The notes beneath the pieces were generated by a model. The model was not told the origin of the DNA and did no database searches. It saw only the letters and a program-made list of their open reading frames with translations. DNA of 64,000 nucleotides from assembly GCA_911728435.2 (NCBI GenBank), contig OU452205.1, forward strand, positions 13,956,260 through 14,020,259. Reading direction: 5' to 3'. The translations under genes were made by a program, and so were the position numbers. Origin of the DNA: Apoderus coryli. Taxonomy: Eukaryota; Arthropoda; Insecta; Coleoptera; Attelabidae. Numbering within the stretch: position 1 is the first letter of the stretch; each line of letters starts with the position of its first letter. Shown here in pieces: positions 11,358 to 22,610 of this stretch.

Positions 11358-12719
11358 TAAGAATATGATATTTTTGGAACTGAATAATGAAACAATTAAT
11401 TCAGAATCTCCAAAATCAGATCGAAACGTAGATTTTGTTTACGCGGCCCCAACTGGGACGAAGCTACTCTCAGTCTCGTGAATCCCTACTTCGGAGCTTC
11501 GCACCACTGGCAAAATCATATGAAGGCGCCTCCGGAATAACAGACAATAATTAATTTTGTTCGAAAGTGAATTAAACAAGTTTAATATTTACAATGTCAC
11601 GCCCAAATCTCTGATTCTTACCATAATCTTTCAAAAGTACCGCTCTGTGTTGTAGTAGTATTTCTTTTTTTATGGTAGTCAAGAATAATATAATGAGAAA
11701 CCATGGAGCGGAACAACAAAAAAAATAAACTAACCCGACTCTATATTATGTATAAAGAAAAATCAAGCGCCACGTAGAATATCTATTTTTAGTTTGTATA
11801 TTATCTGCTGGAACGAACCCCCTTATTAAAACTATCTCTTCTCGTCGTTACGGCCAAATAGCTTACAAAAAAAAGGAAGATAAAACTAAAATATCTAAAA
11901 AAAATGGTATAATACTATAACATTTGATGGTACTGCTTTTATTTGTAAAAAAAAACGAATAGTAAAACACTTTTAGACACGTAAAAGTGCCGACGTTCGC
12001 ATGTTTTTGTTTGTCAATAGGATTAGAGTAGAATGATACTGTGACAAGATTTTTTAAAAAGATAAAAACATTGTGAAATTTAATCTTGATTCTTAACGGC
12101 GCAGATCAAGGCTTTTGAAAAGCTGCAAAATTACGAAAAATAAATTGTACGTTTTTAATGTTTGTATTTGATAACTGATTGGATTTATTTCAACAAAAAT
12201 TAAGTGTATTAGTATTTTTTAATATTATAGGCCGCTTTTCTTATATTTCTCGAAGCTTTTCGCAGTAAAATATATCCCATATAATTGGCTTAATTTCCTG
12301 CGATGAGCACGGTTTTTCAGTCACTGATATATTTATTGTGTCACTAATGATATATCGTTTAGCAATAATATAGTGATTATGGATTGGTTTTTATTTTTTC
12401 CATATACTGCCGTGTTTGACCGCGTTCAGTATGTAGAGCTTAAGAATTTTAGATCGGCAACATTTCTACCGTATTACCAGCTAGCTCAGAACTTGAGATT
12501 GATCAGAGGGAGACTCGATTTCGGTCGATTAGGTAGGTACTGCAAATAAAATCCAGAGGCTCGAGGCAGAAATGGATTTAATGAATTAATAAACAATAAA
12601 CAACTGTTGATATTTTTTTCCTACTTACAAGAAATATAGCCTTTAACGCTTATTTGATACTTATTTGTAATACTAGAGAGTTCACAGGTTGATCTGCAAT
12701 TGCCTATTTGTAAACATTA
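11358..12719. other. No gene seen
   Basis: AT-rich with a somewhat GC-richer block near 11430-11530. No frame with a recognisable motif. Confidence 0.5.
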
Positions 12720-13718
12720 AATTACACCTTTTCAAACTCACGCGCAGCAGAAAATATTATGTGATTGCGCTCGAGAGGTAAAAGGAAATTCGTACCGCCA
12801 CACACAAAATCAGCATAATACTTGGTCTTATTGGCAAACACCCAGGCAAAACACTACAGCCAAAACATAAGTACCATATAAAAGCTCCAAATGGCTAAAA
12901 GCCGGATAACCCTTTACAGGGCTCCGCTACCTCCAAGTTTAAATTAAATATCGGAAAACTACTGTTCCAAATTCTCTCCCAACGTGCTATGCTCAATATT
13001 GATGTTTCTTATATCGCCCTGAAGGCCTAGGACTCCTGTCCAACAAAATTTACCGTGCACCAAACTTCTATTCGCACCAAATATACGGACGGATCCGACA
13101 GCTTCTCTAAATATGAAAATCCCTTTCGGATGGTTCGAGATACCAGCAAAAAAAATTAGAAAATCGAAACACTAATTGGATTTTATCGAAAGCACACCAA
13201 AAACAGGAAAAAGTCCGGTAATCCCCTATCAAAATTGACACCCAAACGAATGTCTTTTCTCTAACTTCCTAGAAAAGTACCACCACCGTCTCCAAGAACA
13301 AGTAAGTATATGACGTCATAAATAGTTAAATACGTATGATGATATAAACTAATTATCATCAAATAAAGGAATGGGGATCCATAAGGTAAGTAAAATAGAA
13401 TATAACTGTAATGAAAAAATATAAATATCAAACAAGCATAACCCTTTTATATCTCACTTCAGGGACGCCCATGGAGTCATCAATAATACGCAGTCGCAGG
13501 AGTTGTCAACGCAGACAGCCAGAACGATAAGCTACACGAGGCTAAAATAAATGGTGGTTTGTTTATATTTTAGAAATTAATATTACGTGAATGAAAACTA
13601 CCTGTTGCGCAATTATAAGAATTACACAACAGAGAAAATAAAAAAGGCAACATCGTAATCCAGAATATCTATTTTGGATAAGTATCGTATCATATTAAGT
13701 AAAGTCATAAAATTTACA
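12720..13718. other. Possible decayed coding stretch, unidentified
   Basis: Base composition is more balanced between about 12780 and 13560 than around it, and one frame near 13090 reads RTKYTDGSDSFSKYE, faintly like the opening of an RNase H domain. CAAGTAAGTA near 13300 and CTTCAG near 13463 could be splice sites. None of this is strong enough for a gene call. Confidence 0.25.
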
Positions 13719-13980
13719 AAACATCATATAAAACAACAAGATTTTTTGGCGACATCTAGTGTGAGCAGCCAATATGCCCAGTGAAACACAGATCACAAAC
13801 GATGGTCGGACGAGAAGCATCAAACTCCATCATATCCTATTGCCAACACTAGACACGCCCGATTTCCGTAGCGGGCCGCTTCATTTACGAATTGCTTGTT
13901 ACATAATGTAACAAGACTTCAAGTTTTTTTGTAAATTTGTTTCACACTACCATGCTTTCACCAGAAGGGCCATTTCGTAA
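13719..13980 (-). repeat. Dispersed repeat R1, copy a
   Basis: Reverse complement of most of the R1 unit seen at 40962-41283. Landmarks: GGCGACATCTAGTGTGAGCA, AACGATGGTCGGACGAGAAG, and ACACTACCATGCTTTCACCA. It also contains the near-perfect palindrome CTTGTTACATAATGTAACAA (13896 onward), which looks like the junction of the two ends of the unit. Confidence 0.75.
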
Positions 13981-14051
13981 ACATATAAAATTTGAAACAA
14001 TTGGATAAAACAAAAATTTTTGAAAGTTACAAATACAACACACAAAACGAG

Positions 14052-14340
14052 CTAAAAGCCAAACGCCAAGAATGCGCGTACACCTCTCTTCGTATTCCTG
14101 CAGTGCATAAAAACACCATCTGCTAAAAAGTTTTTAACTTTGTTTTTAAATTGGTTTATTGTTATTGCATTATTAATTTCCTCGGTTATAATAGTAAAAT
14201 AATACTTGCCGGAGTAGTGTGGACAACTTTTAAAGTATTCATGATTTACCCGAACGAGATACAATCGGCCTACCCTTCGAGTTCTGTATAGCTATGAAAT
14301 CCTCCATTAGTTGGGAATGATTGCACGTTTTTAAATATAT
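14052..14340 (-). pseudogene. LINE ORF2 C-terminal relic
   Basis: The minus frame reads VRVNHEYFKSCPHYSGKYYF, TEEINNAITINQFKNKVKNF, LADGVF. This is the C-terminal block that follows RT in Jockey/CR1-like LINEs: a basic patch, F-x-x-S-x-x-Y-x-G, then a helix of the type I-x-x-F-K-x-x-L-K-x-F-L. The same block occurs at the end of the LINE at 15.9-16.2 kb (RRFKYELKTFLIDGTF). Upstream codons 14265-14340 continue it with a stop. No RT is attached. Confidence 0.65.
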
Positions 14341-14375
14341 AGATGAGGATCTTATACAGATATATACATATACTA

Positions 14376-14813
14376 GTGACGGGTGAGGGAGCCCCACTAG
14401 GTAGTGCTACTAGCGCCCTCTCGACTGGTGTTGGCCTCGCAGGGGCAAACGGTTCGTTTAGTAGGAGACCCCTGGTTGGCAGTGGGAGTTGCGGAAATGC
14501 TTCCCTGTCCCTATCGCTTCAGAGGGAGCATGTAACGTAAGTTGAGATGTCGGAATCACATCACCCTGATTCTAGTATCCGAGACGATGTCATGTACAGT
14601 GTAACCCTCCGGTCATGTAGCTGAGCAGCCGCTTGAGGTGTCGGGGACTTAGACCGGTACCATCACGAGGGCATATACTCTGTACATTCAGAGTTGTGGA
14701 CCCAGGAGGTGATTCCGTCGATGGTCGAGGTTAACACTACACCGGGTACTTGTCTGCGTTGGAGCGATGAGATGAAAAACGCTGTAACAAAAGCTAAGTC
14801 TGCGGTGTGTTAA
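14376..14813 (+). pseudogene. GC-richer coding relic, possible 5' part of an R2/R4-type LINE ORF
   Basis: This block is clearly richer in G+C than its surroundings. One frame stays mostly open: VTGEGAPLGSATSALSTGVG, RRPLVGSGSCGNASLSLSLQ, a stop, MSESHHPDSSIRDDVMYS, two stops, then YHHEGIYSVHSELWTQEVIP and CLRWSDEMKNAV. The last motif (R-W-S/T-D-E-M) resembles the Myb-like helix near the N-terminus of R2/R4/NeSL-group LINE proteins, some of which encode restriction-like endonucleases as at 57.5 kb. This is inference; the rest could equally be another low-complexity N-terminus. Confidence 0.35.
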
Positions 14814-15385
14814 TGTAAGACTTAAGGCTAAACACTAGGGACGATTGCAATCCGAACACTCCGTTTTAGGTTACGCAGCGCAGGGGCAAGAATCAGAAGA
14901 TGAATATCTGATTCAAAAATTTTTGTAATTTTCACCTATTCATGCGTCCATCCAAATTTTGCTTCTGAAGAAGGTTTTTGGTGAATATTATCAAAACGTT
15001 TCTAGATAAAGATATGGATTTCCCTAATATAAAACAAAAATATTTTTAAAGCAATCATGAGTGTATCAAAGTCAAACACCCCTCCCGTGTTTGGAAATAA
15101 TGCCTTATCTTTTGTTGGCGCTGTGATGTTGCACATTTGACAACATATCACAAAAAAATAGTTTGTAATTGTATTCTTGTTTTTTTTTTATATAAAAAGT
15201 ACAGTTTTCGAATCAAAAAACACCCTATGTTATTAGGGAATTAATTGTGCAAAATTGCATTTCTTGATCTAGAAACGTTTTGATAATATCCACCAAAAAC
15301 CATCTTCAAGGGCAAATTTTATGAAGCATTTGCGGATCCATGTTTATTAGAATTTGTAATAATACATGCGGAACACCTTGTTGTA
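14814..15385. other. No gene seen; short internal inverted match
   Basis: AAACGTTTCTAGATAAAGA near 14996 is matched in reverse by TCTAGAAACGTTTTGATAAT near 15268, with further similarity between them (GGTGAATATTATC / GATAATATCCACC). This suggests a small palindromic element of about 330 bases (14960-15320). Confidence 0.4.
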
Positions 15386-15722
15386 TACCGGGTGTCCCAC
15401 CGGAAAGGGATTCGATCGATTATGGAGAAACTACACTGTGAAACAATCTGAAAATATGGTGTAGTACTTAGGTCGAAGGGGCCAAATCGGCTAAAATATT
15501 TTCAAGAATCTAGCACTTCCGGTTATACCGGAAATAGGTGTCAACTTCCTTATTTCAAATATACGACCCTATATAAATTCTATTTTTTTGGATTCTCCTT
15601 GTAATTCTAAACATATTTCATGCAAATATGTTATACCTATCGCCAGCCGTTTTCGACATATTTGAAATTTTATGTCAAAAATTACGTTTTCAGAATAAAG
15701 AATAATAACAATTTTTTTTATA

Positions 15723-17289
15723 TAATAATAATAATAAGATTTATTGGCCCTCATAAGGTATAACAAATGTATACATTGGCAAGTCTACAATATTATGATA
15801 AAGTCACCTAAAGGTTAAATAAAATAATAAATAATATACAGTATACAGATAAATGGACACGTTAAAAATACAAACTGAAATAACAAACAAAGAAAAACAA
15901 AAAGTGTCAACAATTTAAAATAATGTAGTGTTATTGTAGTGCATCTATAAATTCTTGCACACTATAAAATGTACCGTCAATCAAAAATGTCTTTAGTTCA
16001 TACTTAAATCTTCTCTCGGTCTGACAGGTACTTAAGTCCTCAGGAAGTAAATTGTAAAAGAAACAGCCCGCATATGATGGTGACCTCTTATAGAATTCAA
16101 ACCTAGGACGCGGTGAGTACAACCTATCTCTTCCTCTGGTTGGATAATCATGACTACTGCCACAGGTGGGAGTCAGATGTTTGCTTTTAAAAATATCAGA
16201 CAACAACTTATACAAGTAAATGGATGGGACGGTGAGTAATTTATTGGCTCTAAATGCCTCCCGACAGCTGCCTCTATAGGGAATGCCAAAAAATACATCG
16301 GATTGCCCGTTTTTCTGAGAGCTTCAGTGCACCGACCCCAGACCACTATATTATATGCAATTGCTGAGTAAATCATAGCATAGTAAACCGAGAGCAACGA
16401 CTTCACGGACATAAACCTCTTCAAGGAATGTAACACAAATAAGTTTTTATTTAATTTGCCACATAATCTCTCAACATGTTCCGCCCAGCTCAACGTCGGA
16501 TCCACTATCACTCCCAATAGGCTAGCTGAATCTGAAAAAGCTAACTGATTGTTTTCAAAGTTTACATTAAAATTTTGTGTTATATGTCTACTGAAGTTTA
16601 GGGTCTTTGGTTTATTATAGTTTATCATTAGCCGGTTTTCAGACACCATGTGTGAAATTCATTGAGTGTTTGATTAATTTTATGTTTCAGCGCCTCGAGA
16701 TTTTTGTCAGACAGCAAAATCGTGGTATCGTCAGCGTACATATAGACATGACCATGCGTGATATTTGCTGGTAGATCATTCACATAGAGCAGGAAAAGAA
16801 GTGGACCCAGTATGCTGCCTTGAGGAGTTCCTATATCAATATTTCTAACATCTGATAAAACAGAGTTAATTTTGATAGTTATCTTTCGATTAGATAAATA
16901 AGATCGTATCCATGTATTAACTGGGCCACGTATTCCAATATTTTGTAATTTGTCGCATAAGAAGTCTCTATCTACCACGTCAAACGCACAAGAGAGATCG
17001 AATAGGAAACACGCTGAATAAACTCTCGGGTACATGTTTCGGTAGAAAATCCCTTTCTAAACCCATGTTGACAGTTACTCAAGACCCCACACTTACTTAA
17101 AAATCCGTAAATTCTCCCCGCCACTATTTTTTCCATAATCTTCGAGAACGTACTTAACAAAGCTATAAGTCTGTAATTTTCAATAGCCGTGGGACTGCCT
17201 TTTTTATAGACAGGAACAATGAGTGCAGTCTTTAGTTGTTCAGGAAAATTGCCACATTGCATCGACATATTTGTCAATTCCGCTATTAA
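15723..17289 (-). pseudogene. LINE pol relic, RT to C-terminus (Jockey/CR1-like), nested in a transposon arm
   Basis: Reading on the minus strand from 17289: QCGNFPEQLKTALIVPVYKK, QHGFRKGFSTETC, then FDLSCAFDVVDRDFL (motif A), GTPQGSILGPLLFLLYVND (motif B), YMYADDTTILLSD (catalytic YADD intact), LLGVIVDPTLSWAEHVERL (thumb), SVYYAMIYSAIAYNIVVWG, and a tail ending FKYELKTFLIDG. Frameshifts separate four pieces. The 3' end is a TAATAATAATAATAAG tract at 15726-15741. The 5' end is truncated just upstream of the RT. Its insertion in the left arm shows it is younger than the surrounding transposon. Confidence 0.9.
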
Positions 17290-17653
17290 TGAGCTTTAAT
17301 AATTTAATTTGTTAGAATATCCTAGGAGATATAGATCTACTTTAGGCGCCTACGTATATTTTTTTAGTAAATATTAAAACCGGGTATTTGAAAAAAAGGG
17401 ACAAAAACAAATTGAAAAAAGTGTCAAAATTCAAAATTTTTAAATGGCAACCCTCCATTTTATATTTTTTTGCATCAAAAATAAGGGCAAATTTATGAAA
17501 GGATGTCTTTCCCAAAAACTGATAGTTTTCAAAATATTGGTAATTTTACATTTTTCTATTACAATAGTCATATGAATTTGAAATTTAATTGATTTTACTT
17601 GGTCATGATGGCTTTCGATAGCAAATAAATATGAATTTATTATTTATGGATAA

Positions 17654-18047
17654 TGTGACAGAGTGATGTCACAATCGTGTGATACATTTGCTGCCAGGTA
17701 CTCAGAAAAACACAAGCCATCACCAAAAGTTGTTAAACGGATAATAGATAATTTCAAAAATTTCGGGTCAGTAAAGACAAAAATAAAACGGGGGCACTTC
17801 ACGGCATATCCTACGAAATCTCTGCGAAAATTTGCAGTGGAGTCTGGATTTTCTAAAAGCGATGGATTATTGAAATGAAGTGTACAGCAGGTATTTGACC
17901 ACTAAAAAGGACTGCATGCAAAGAGTTCGAAATGCATTTGCCAATTTGAGTCAACCATCTATTCGGCGGGCAACACATGAACAATTAATTTTGAGATATG
18001 AAAAGTGTTTAGAAGTTCAAGGTCAAAATTTTGAACATTTGTTAAAG
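17654..18047 (+). pseudogene. Internally deleted Tc1/mariner transposase (N- and C-termini only)
   Basis: Codons from 17663 give CDTFAARYSEKHKPSPKVVK, RIIDNFKNFGSV (first helix-turn-helix: A-A-R-x-Y-x-E-K/R ... P-S ... G-S-V), then LRKFAVESGFSKS (second helix-turn-helix). After a frameshift at about 17880 comes KDCMQRVRNAFANLSQPSIR and CLEVQGQNFEHLLK-stop, the usual C-terminus. All three catalytic acidic blocks, about 200 residues, are missing between them. The protein could at most bind DNA. Confidence 0.8.
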
Positions 18048-18900
18048 TAATTTTTTTATGAGTTGACCTTAGATAAGTTTGTATCATACGTTCACGTTAT
18101 TAGTTAATCAAATTCTTCACAGACTCGAAACTTGCGAAAATATGTATTATTAGTTTAACAACTTTTGGAGCTGATTTATGTTTTTTGGGTATTTGGTAGC
18201 AAATGTTATCACACGTTCTTGTTATCACATTAGCCATCAATAATAAACAAATTTAGATAGTATTCGTTAGTATAATTTATACGGCCGCCATGATCATTAC
18301 TACTAATTAATGTCTACAATTTGTCATAATTGTTGATTATTTTTGTCAAGTGTCATATTTATTTGCTATCTAAAGCCATCATGACCAACTAAAATCAATT
18401 AAATTTCAAATTCATATCACTATATTGTAATACAAAAATGTAAAATTGCCAATATTTTTTTTTTTTTGGGATAGACATCCTTTCATAAACCTGCCCTTAT
18501 TTTTTGATGCAAAAAAATAAAAAATATATAAAATGGGGGGTTGCCATTTAAAAATTTTGAATTATGACACTTTTTTCAATTTGATTTTTTACCCTTTTTT
18601 TCAAATACCCTGTCCTAATATTTACTAAAAAAATATACGTAGGCGCCTAAAGTAGGTCTATCAAATAAAATTATTAAAGCTTCCATATAATAAAAAATTG
18701 TAATTATTCTTTATTCTAAAAAACGTTGAAGTTGACACCCATTTCCGGTATGACCGGAAGTGCTAGATTCTTGAAAACATTTTAGCCGAATTAGTCCCGT
18801 CGATGTAAGTACTACACCAGATTTTCAGGTTGTGCCACCATGTAGTTTCTTCATAATCGATCGAATCCCTTCCCGGTGGGACACCCGGTATGTAGTGATT

Positions 18901-19337
18901 TATATCGCAGTAAAAACGATGCGATGCAATGGAGATGTATAAAGGTGTTAAGAGATTTAACAGTGCAACCTGCAGTTCAGTAATACTATTGTGTAATAGC
19001 TATTGTGTATCCAAAGAGGCTACATATAAGTGGTTATTTTATATTTTAAACGCTTCTTTTACTTTCCAACCATATTATTATTCCTGAATCTAAGCTTTGC
19101 TTTTAAGAGTACTAGGAAATATGTTCAATAAGCGTATTATTTGATCTTATCGTGGGAAATTGCGAATATTTTCGTATTTTGTTGAAAGCGAACAGAAGCA
19201 CTAGCTAAATGGACGTGATTTATCATTGTTGACGATTACGCAAGTTTGATTAAAATTTATTTACGTTGTACGGGGTGAACGCGATGCCAACTGTCCTCTG
19301 ATCTCGAGAACAGACAAATTTACGAAAAAAATGTTTA
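18901..19337. other. No gene seen
   Basis: AT-rich spacer between two transposons. Confidence 0.5.
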
Positions 19338-19894
19338 TACAATGTGTCCACGGATAGAGTTTGGAAGAAGAAAAACTTTTATTTTAAAAGTAGCTATGAA
19401 ATTAACCACTTTGAGAAAAAGGTTTATTAGTTGTTTTTGCACAATCGGTGTAATAAATCACGGTTTTGAAAATATTTTCATAAAATTAGAAAAAAACAAA
19501 AAAATCAAAATCATTAAAAATGTTATTTTTGATATACACTGTACAGTAATCGTAAATTTGTTATTTGAATTTGTAGTTTTGACACAAGCAGACGTTTTTA
19601 CAAAGAATGACTTTTTTTTCTAAATCTACAAATAAAAAAGTTTTTCCGCTTCCAAACTCTGTCCAATGTGTCCATGGATACAGTTTGGAAGAGCAAAAAC
19701 TTTTGTATTTGTAGATTTAGAAGAAAAAGTCATTCTTTATAAAAACGTCTGCTTGATGTGTCGAAATTACAATTTCAAATACCAAATTGTAGTTTCAACA
19801 CAAGCAGACGTTTTTATAAAGAATGACTTTTTCTTCTAAAGCTACAAATAAAAAAGTTTTTCCTCTTCCAAACTCTATCCGTGGACACACTGTA
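19338..19894. mobile_element. Palindromic MITE cluster with Tc1-type ends
   Basis: Left end TACAATGTGTCCACGGATAG (19338) and right end CTATCCGTGGACACACTGTA (to 19894), each flanked by TA. A third copy of the terminus lies in the middle (AATGTGTCCATGGATACAGT, about 19666). The last about 230 bases form a hairpin-like unit: arms with AGTTTGGAAGAGCAAAAACT and GAAAAAGTCATTCTTTATAA appear in both directions. This fits one MITE inserted next to or into another of the same family. No protein. Confidence 0.8.
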
Positions 19895-19904
19895 TAAAGG
19901 AATT

Positions 19905-20810
19905 GCTAGTCACATAATGTAACAAGACTTTAGGTTATGTGGAAAGTTTCCTTCACACTACCATGCTTTTACAAGACGGACCGTTTCGTTGATCCATAAC
20001 TCATCAGTGGTGATCGGCATTTTTTTTTGCTTTCGCCAACACAGAGAAATCGTCATGACACCTAGGAAGTTGCTTACCACTTCCCTAGGTAGTTTGGGAC
20101 TCTAACTCAAACTAAAACTCTGCCTTATCTTTGTAGTATGGCTCGGGAAACGTCCCTTTTCCATGTCCTCGTTTGATTGTCCTCTGTTGCTGTAGTCTTC
20201 TGTTGTTGATTGTCGTCTGTTGCTGTTGTCCTCTGTTGATGGTACCTAGAAAACACTCTGTAACATACATTTAGATTAGTAGACCTGACCTGAAAGGAAC
20301 AATATTAATTGGTGTCTTAGTCCTGTGGATTCCTTCGTCGGAGTGGTGATCGGCAGGCAATGTGACTCAAATTTCCATTATTTACGAAGAGCTTATAATA
20401 GGACAAGATACTGAATGATAACAAGATGTTTGTGGCGACATCTAGTGAGAACAGGCAATTTTACCGGTGAAACAAAGTTTACAAACGAAGGCTGGACAAG
20501 AAGTAATAATTCCATCATATTGCTTGTCATATAATATAACAAGACTTTAAGTTGTGTTGGAGATTTGTTTCACACAACTCTTTATTTTATCATTCAGTAT
20601 CTCGTGCTAGTATAAACTCTTCGTAAATTTTGAGAATTGGATCACATTGCCTGCATGAGTTGGGGATCAACGAAACGGTCCGTCTGGTGAACATGAGCAT
20701 GATAGTGTGAAGCAAATTTCCAACACAATTTAAAGTCTTTTTATATTATGTAACAAGCAATTCTTAAATAAAACCTCCCGCTAGGGAATTCGGGCGTATG
20801 TAGTGTATAC
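19905..20810. repeat. Dispersed repeat R1, copies b (minus) and c (plus)
   Basis: Copy b runs on the minus strand in two parts, 19905-20019 and 20342-20585, separated by a retro-insertion. Copy c runs on the plus strand from about 20586 to 20810. Both contain the landmarks of the 41 kb copy: AGTATCTCGTGCTAGTATAA, GGATCAACGAAACGG, TATGTAACAAGCAATTC, and AGGGAATTCGGGCGTATG. The two copies meet head to head near 20585. Confidence 0.75.
20020..20341 (-). mobile_element. Short retro-insertion with poly(A) and 14-bp target duplication
   Basis: AGTGGTGATCGGCA stands at 20006-20019 and again at 20342-20355. Between them is a 322-base insert that begins with nine T (a poly(A) tail on the minus strand). 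Its last 150 bases match the plus-strand segment ending in poly(A) at 23588-23598 (shared TAGAGT-CC-A-ACTA and TTTCTCTG-TTGGC blocks). It carries a CAACAGAGGACAAC-type purine-rich repeat upstream. It is a SINE or a strongly 5'-truncated LINE; the class is not decided. Confidence 0.75.
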
Positions 20811-20822
20811 ATTTGAAAAATC

Positions 20823-20847
20823 GTGCGGAAAAGTTACTTTTCCGCAC
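20823..20847. repeat. Perfect 11-bp hairpin GTGCGGAAAAG ... CTTTTCCGCAC
   Basis: The stem is perfect with a three-base loop. It is followed by TGTTTTTAATATTGCTATAA; the reverse complement of the same stretch, with GTGCGGAAAAG, occurs at about 23317-23355, on the other side of the P-like relic. Confidence 0.7.
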
Positions 20848-21229
20848 TGTTTTTAATATTGCTATAACTAACATAAAGTCATATTCTTAATGCTGGATTT
20901 GTCATAAATATTAAGAACTGTTTAGCCACATTAGAATAAGAAGTGGGTTTTTATAGCTTACTTCTGTTTATCCAGCAAACAGTACCTAATAACCTGTTAA
21001 AATTTTCGATTTTTAGTTAAGTTTTTTCTTATGATACTGTAACGAAAAATATATAATTAAATCAGATAAGTAGTATCAATTCAATGGAAAAGGACAAGTT
21101 TCAAAATAAATCAACAATTCTAATAATTAAAAATTAACTCGCTTGGCTTGTTTAGCTACTCGAGAATCGCCCACTACATCACGCTCACGAAAGAGGATCT
21201 TATTGATTCTCCCTCGTAAACGAGTGACG

Positions 21230-22610
21230 GTCTGTATTTGAGCGGCGTCTCCATTGAGACGCTCTAACGTGGCGAAAAGCGGGTGCAGGTACGCCATATT
21301 GGTATACGATATCTATCATTTGTCGTGCTTTCAAGTTTATAGTGTTATTTACGACTATTTTACAAGTTTATTTAAGTTTTTCGTGTTTTTTTGGACGGTT
21401 ATTTGACAATATACTATAATGGTGTCCTGTGCTGTGCGTAGTTGCAGTAGTAGAAGTGAAATCGACCAGAAAATATCAGAAATAACGTTTCATAGGTATG
21501 TACCAAATATTGTAAACATTGTACATGGACGTATTTAGGGTTTTTTTAGGCGAACTTATTAAAACACATTATTATAGGAGTCTGGTAGCATTCTCTTTCT
21601 GCACTGAACAATTGATACGTGCATTGTAGTTTATTTTTTTTTACAAATTCCTTTACTTGATTTCTACTCTCAAACTTTCTACTTTTTCATCACTTTCTAG
21701 CAAAAAAGACCCCTAAATGTGTGTTAAAAACATATTCTGGTTTTTAGATTTCCTAACGATCCTGCTCGTAGACATATCTGGACAGAATATGTGTCTCGAA
21801 TTAATTGGATACCAACGAGAAATGTACACAAATATAATTTATCCAGATCATGATTATCTTCCTGGACCATTTTCTGAATTTTCGAAATTCATTATTGTTT
21901 ATATTGCTGGATTTGTTGTTTTTAGTAGCAAATTATTTGCAGAGAATGTCGAGATGCATTAAAAAGTGTTATTCTTTTATTAAAATGAAGGCAAAAAAAG
22001 GATTTATAAATTCCTTCAAAAGATGTTTTAGGCGTTTGCTTCCAATCCGAAAAAATCATAAAAAATCTTGTAGTAGCTACTAATGAAAAGTTGTCCGCAG
22101 GATTCATAATAAACCTTGTTTTAAAGGAATTTGTAAATAGTAATATTTTTCCTAATTTAGTTGTGCACGGTTTTGATCAAATCAGTGTTTGATAACCATA
22201 TACATTTACTGATCAAATCTATTGCGACTAAATATGTTAATACCAGGATGTATTATTTAAGTAAAAATAAAGTGGATAAGCCTAGCGCAACATTTAAATA
22301 AAATTGTTTTGTTTAAGGGGTATTAATATATAATTTATAAAGTACTAACGTCTTTTATTCCTGGATTTAGGTATCAAATATCAATAATTACCTATATTTA
22401 ATTATTTTGTACACTGCATAATATTTCAAAATAAAGTATAAACCCAAGCTGCAAATTAAAAACAAAAACGTCAACAAAAATAGTTAGTCCGGCTCTGGAG
22501 AATTCGCCATATTGGTATGCGCTTACGCCCCACCCAATGCACCCGTTTCTGTACAATGTAAAATAATGCTTATAGCGTCTGCTTATATCTCAATGGGCGT
22601 CTCTCAGTTA
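21230..22610 (+). mobile_element. P/THAP9-like DNA transposon relic
   Basis: The transposase relic (21419-22192) is flanked by short inverted motifs: CCATTGAGACGC (about 21251) against CTCAATGGGCGTC (about 22589), and GCGGGTGCA (21280) against TGCACCCGT (about 22538). Outside these, a 75-90 base segment with AAAAGGACAAGTTTCAAAAT occurs in direct orientation on both sides (21085-21137 and 22727-22781). The exact ends are uncertain. Confidence 0.5.
21419..22192 (+). pseudogene. THAP-domain / P-element-type transposase relic, spliced
   Basis: Exon 1 starts at ATG 21419 and reads MVSCAVRSCSSR ... SEITFHR. It ends at 21495 before GTATGT; an intron of 252 bases ends TTTTTAG at 21747; exon 2 continues RFPNDPARRHIWTEYVSRIN. 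C-x4-C near the start and the F-H-R-F-P block are THAP zinc-finger hallmarks. A frameshift then disrupts the later Cys/His pair (IYPDHDY instead of I-C-x-x-H-F). The centre of the protein is missing. The C-terminal part resumes as IIVYIAGFVV, CRECRDALKSVILLLK, SKDVLGVCFQSEKIIKNL, KLSAGFIINLVLKEFV, ending at 22192, which resembles the C-terminus of P/THAP9 transposases. Not functional. Confidence 0.65.

Larger units (their letters stand above)
15386..18900. mobile_element. Long-arm Tc1/mariner-type transposon, split by a LINE
   Basis: Ends are TACCGGGTGTCCCACCGG (15386) and its reverse complement (to 18900), with TA before the left end. The left arm is 15386-15548, resumes at 15684-15722, is interrupted by a LINE (15723-17289), and continues at 17290-17600. 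The right arm is 18400-18900. Removing the LINE and about 135 extra bases at 15549-15683 leaves matching arms of about 510 bases. A deleted transposase lies between them (17654-18047). Without the LINE the element is about 1.95 kb. Confidence 0.85.

Noticed and set aside
13300..13470. GTAAGT and TTCAG as a spliced host gene around 12.8-13.6 kb
   Set aside because: Such short signals are common in AT-rich DNA; the flanking frames are not convincingly coding.
19342..19623. 93-codon ORF in the MITE cluster
   Set aside because: It runs through the terminal repeat and poly(A/T)-rich interior of a non-coding element.
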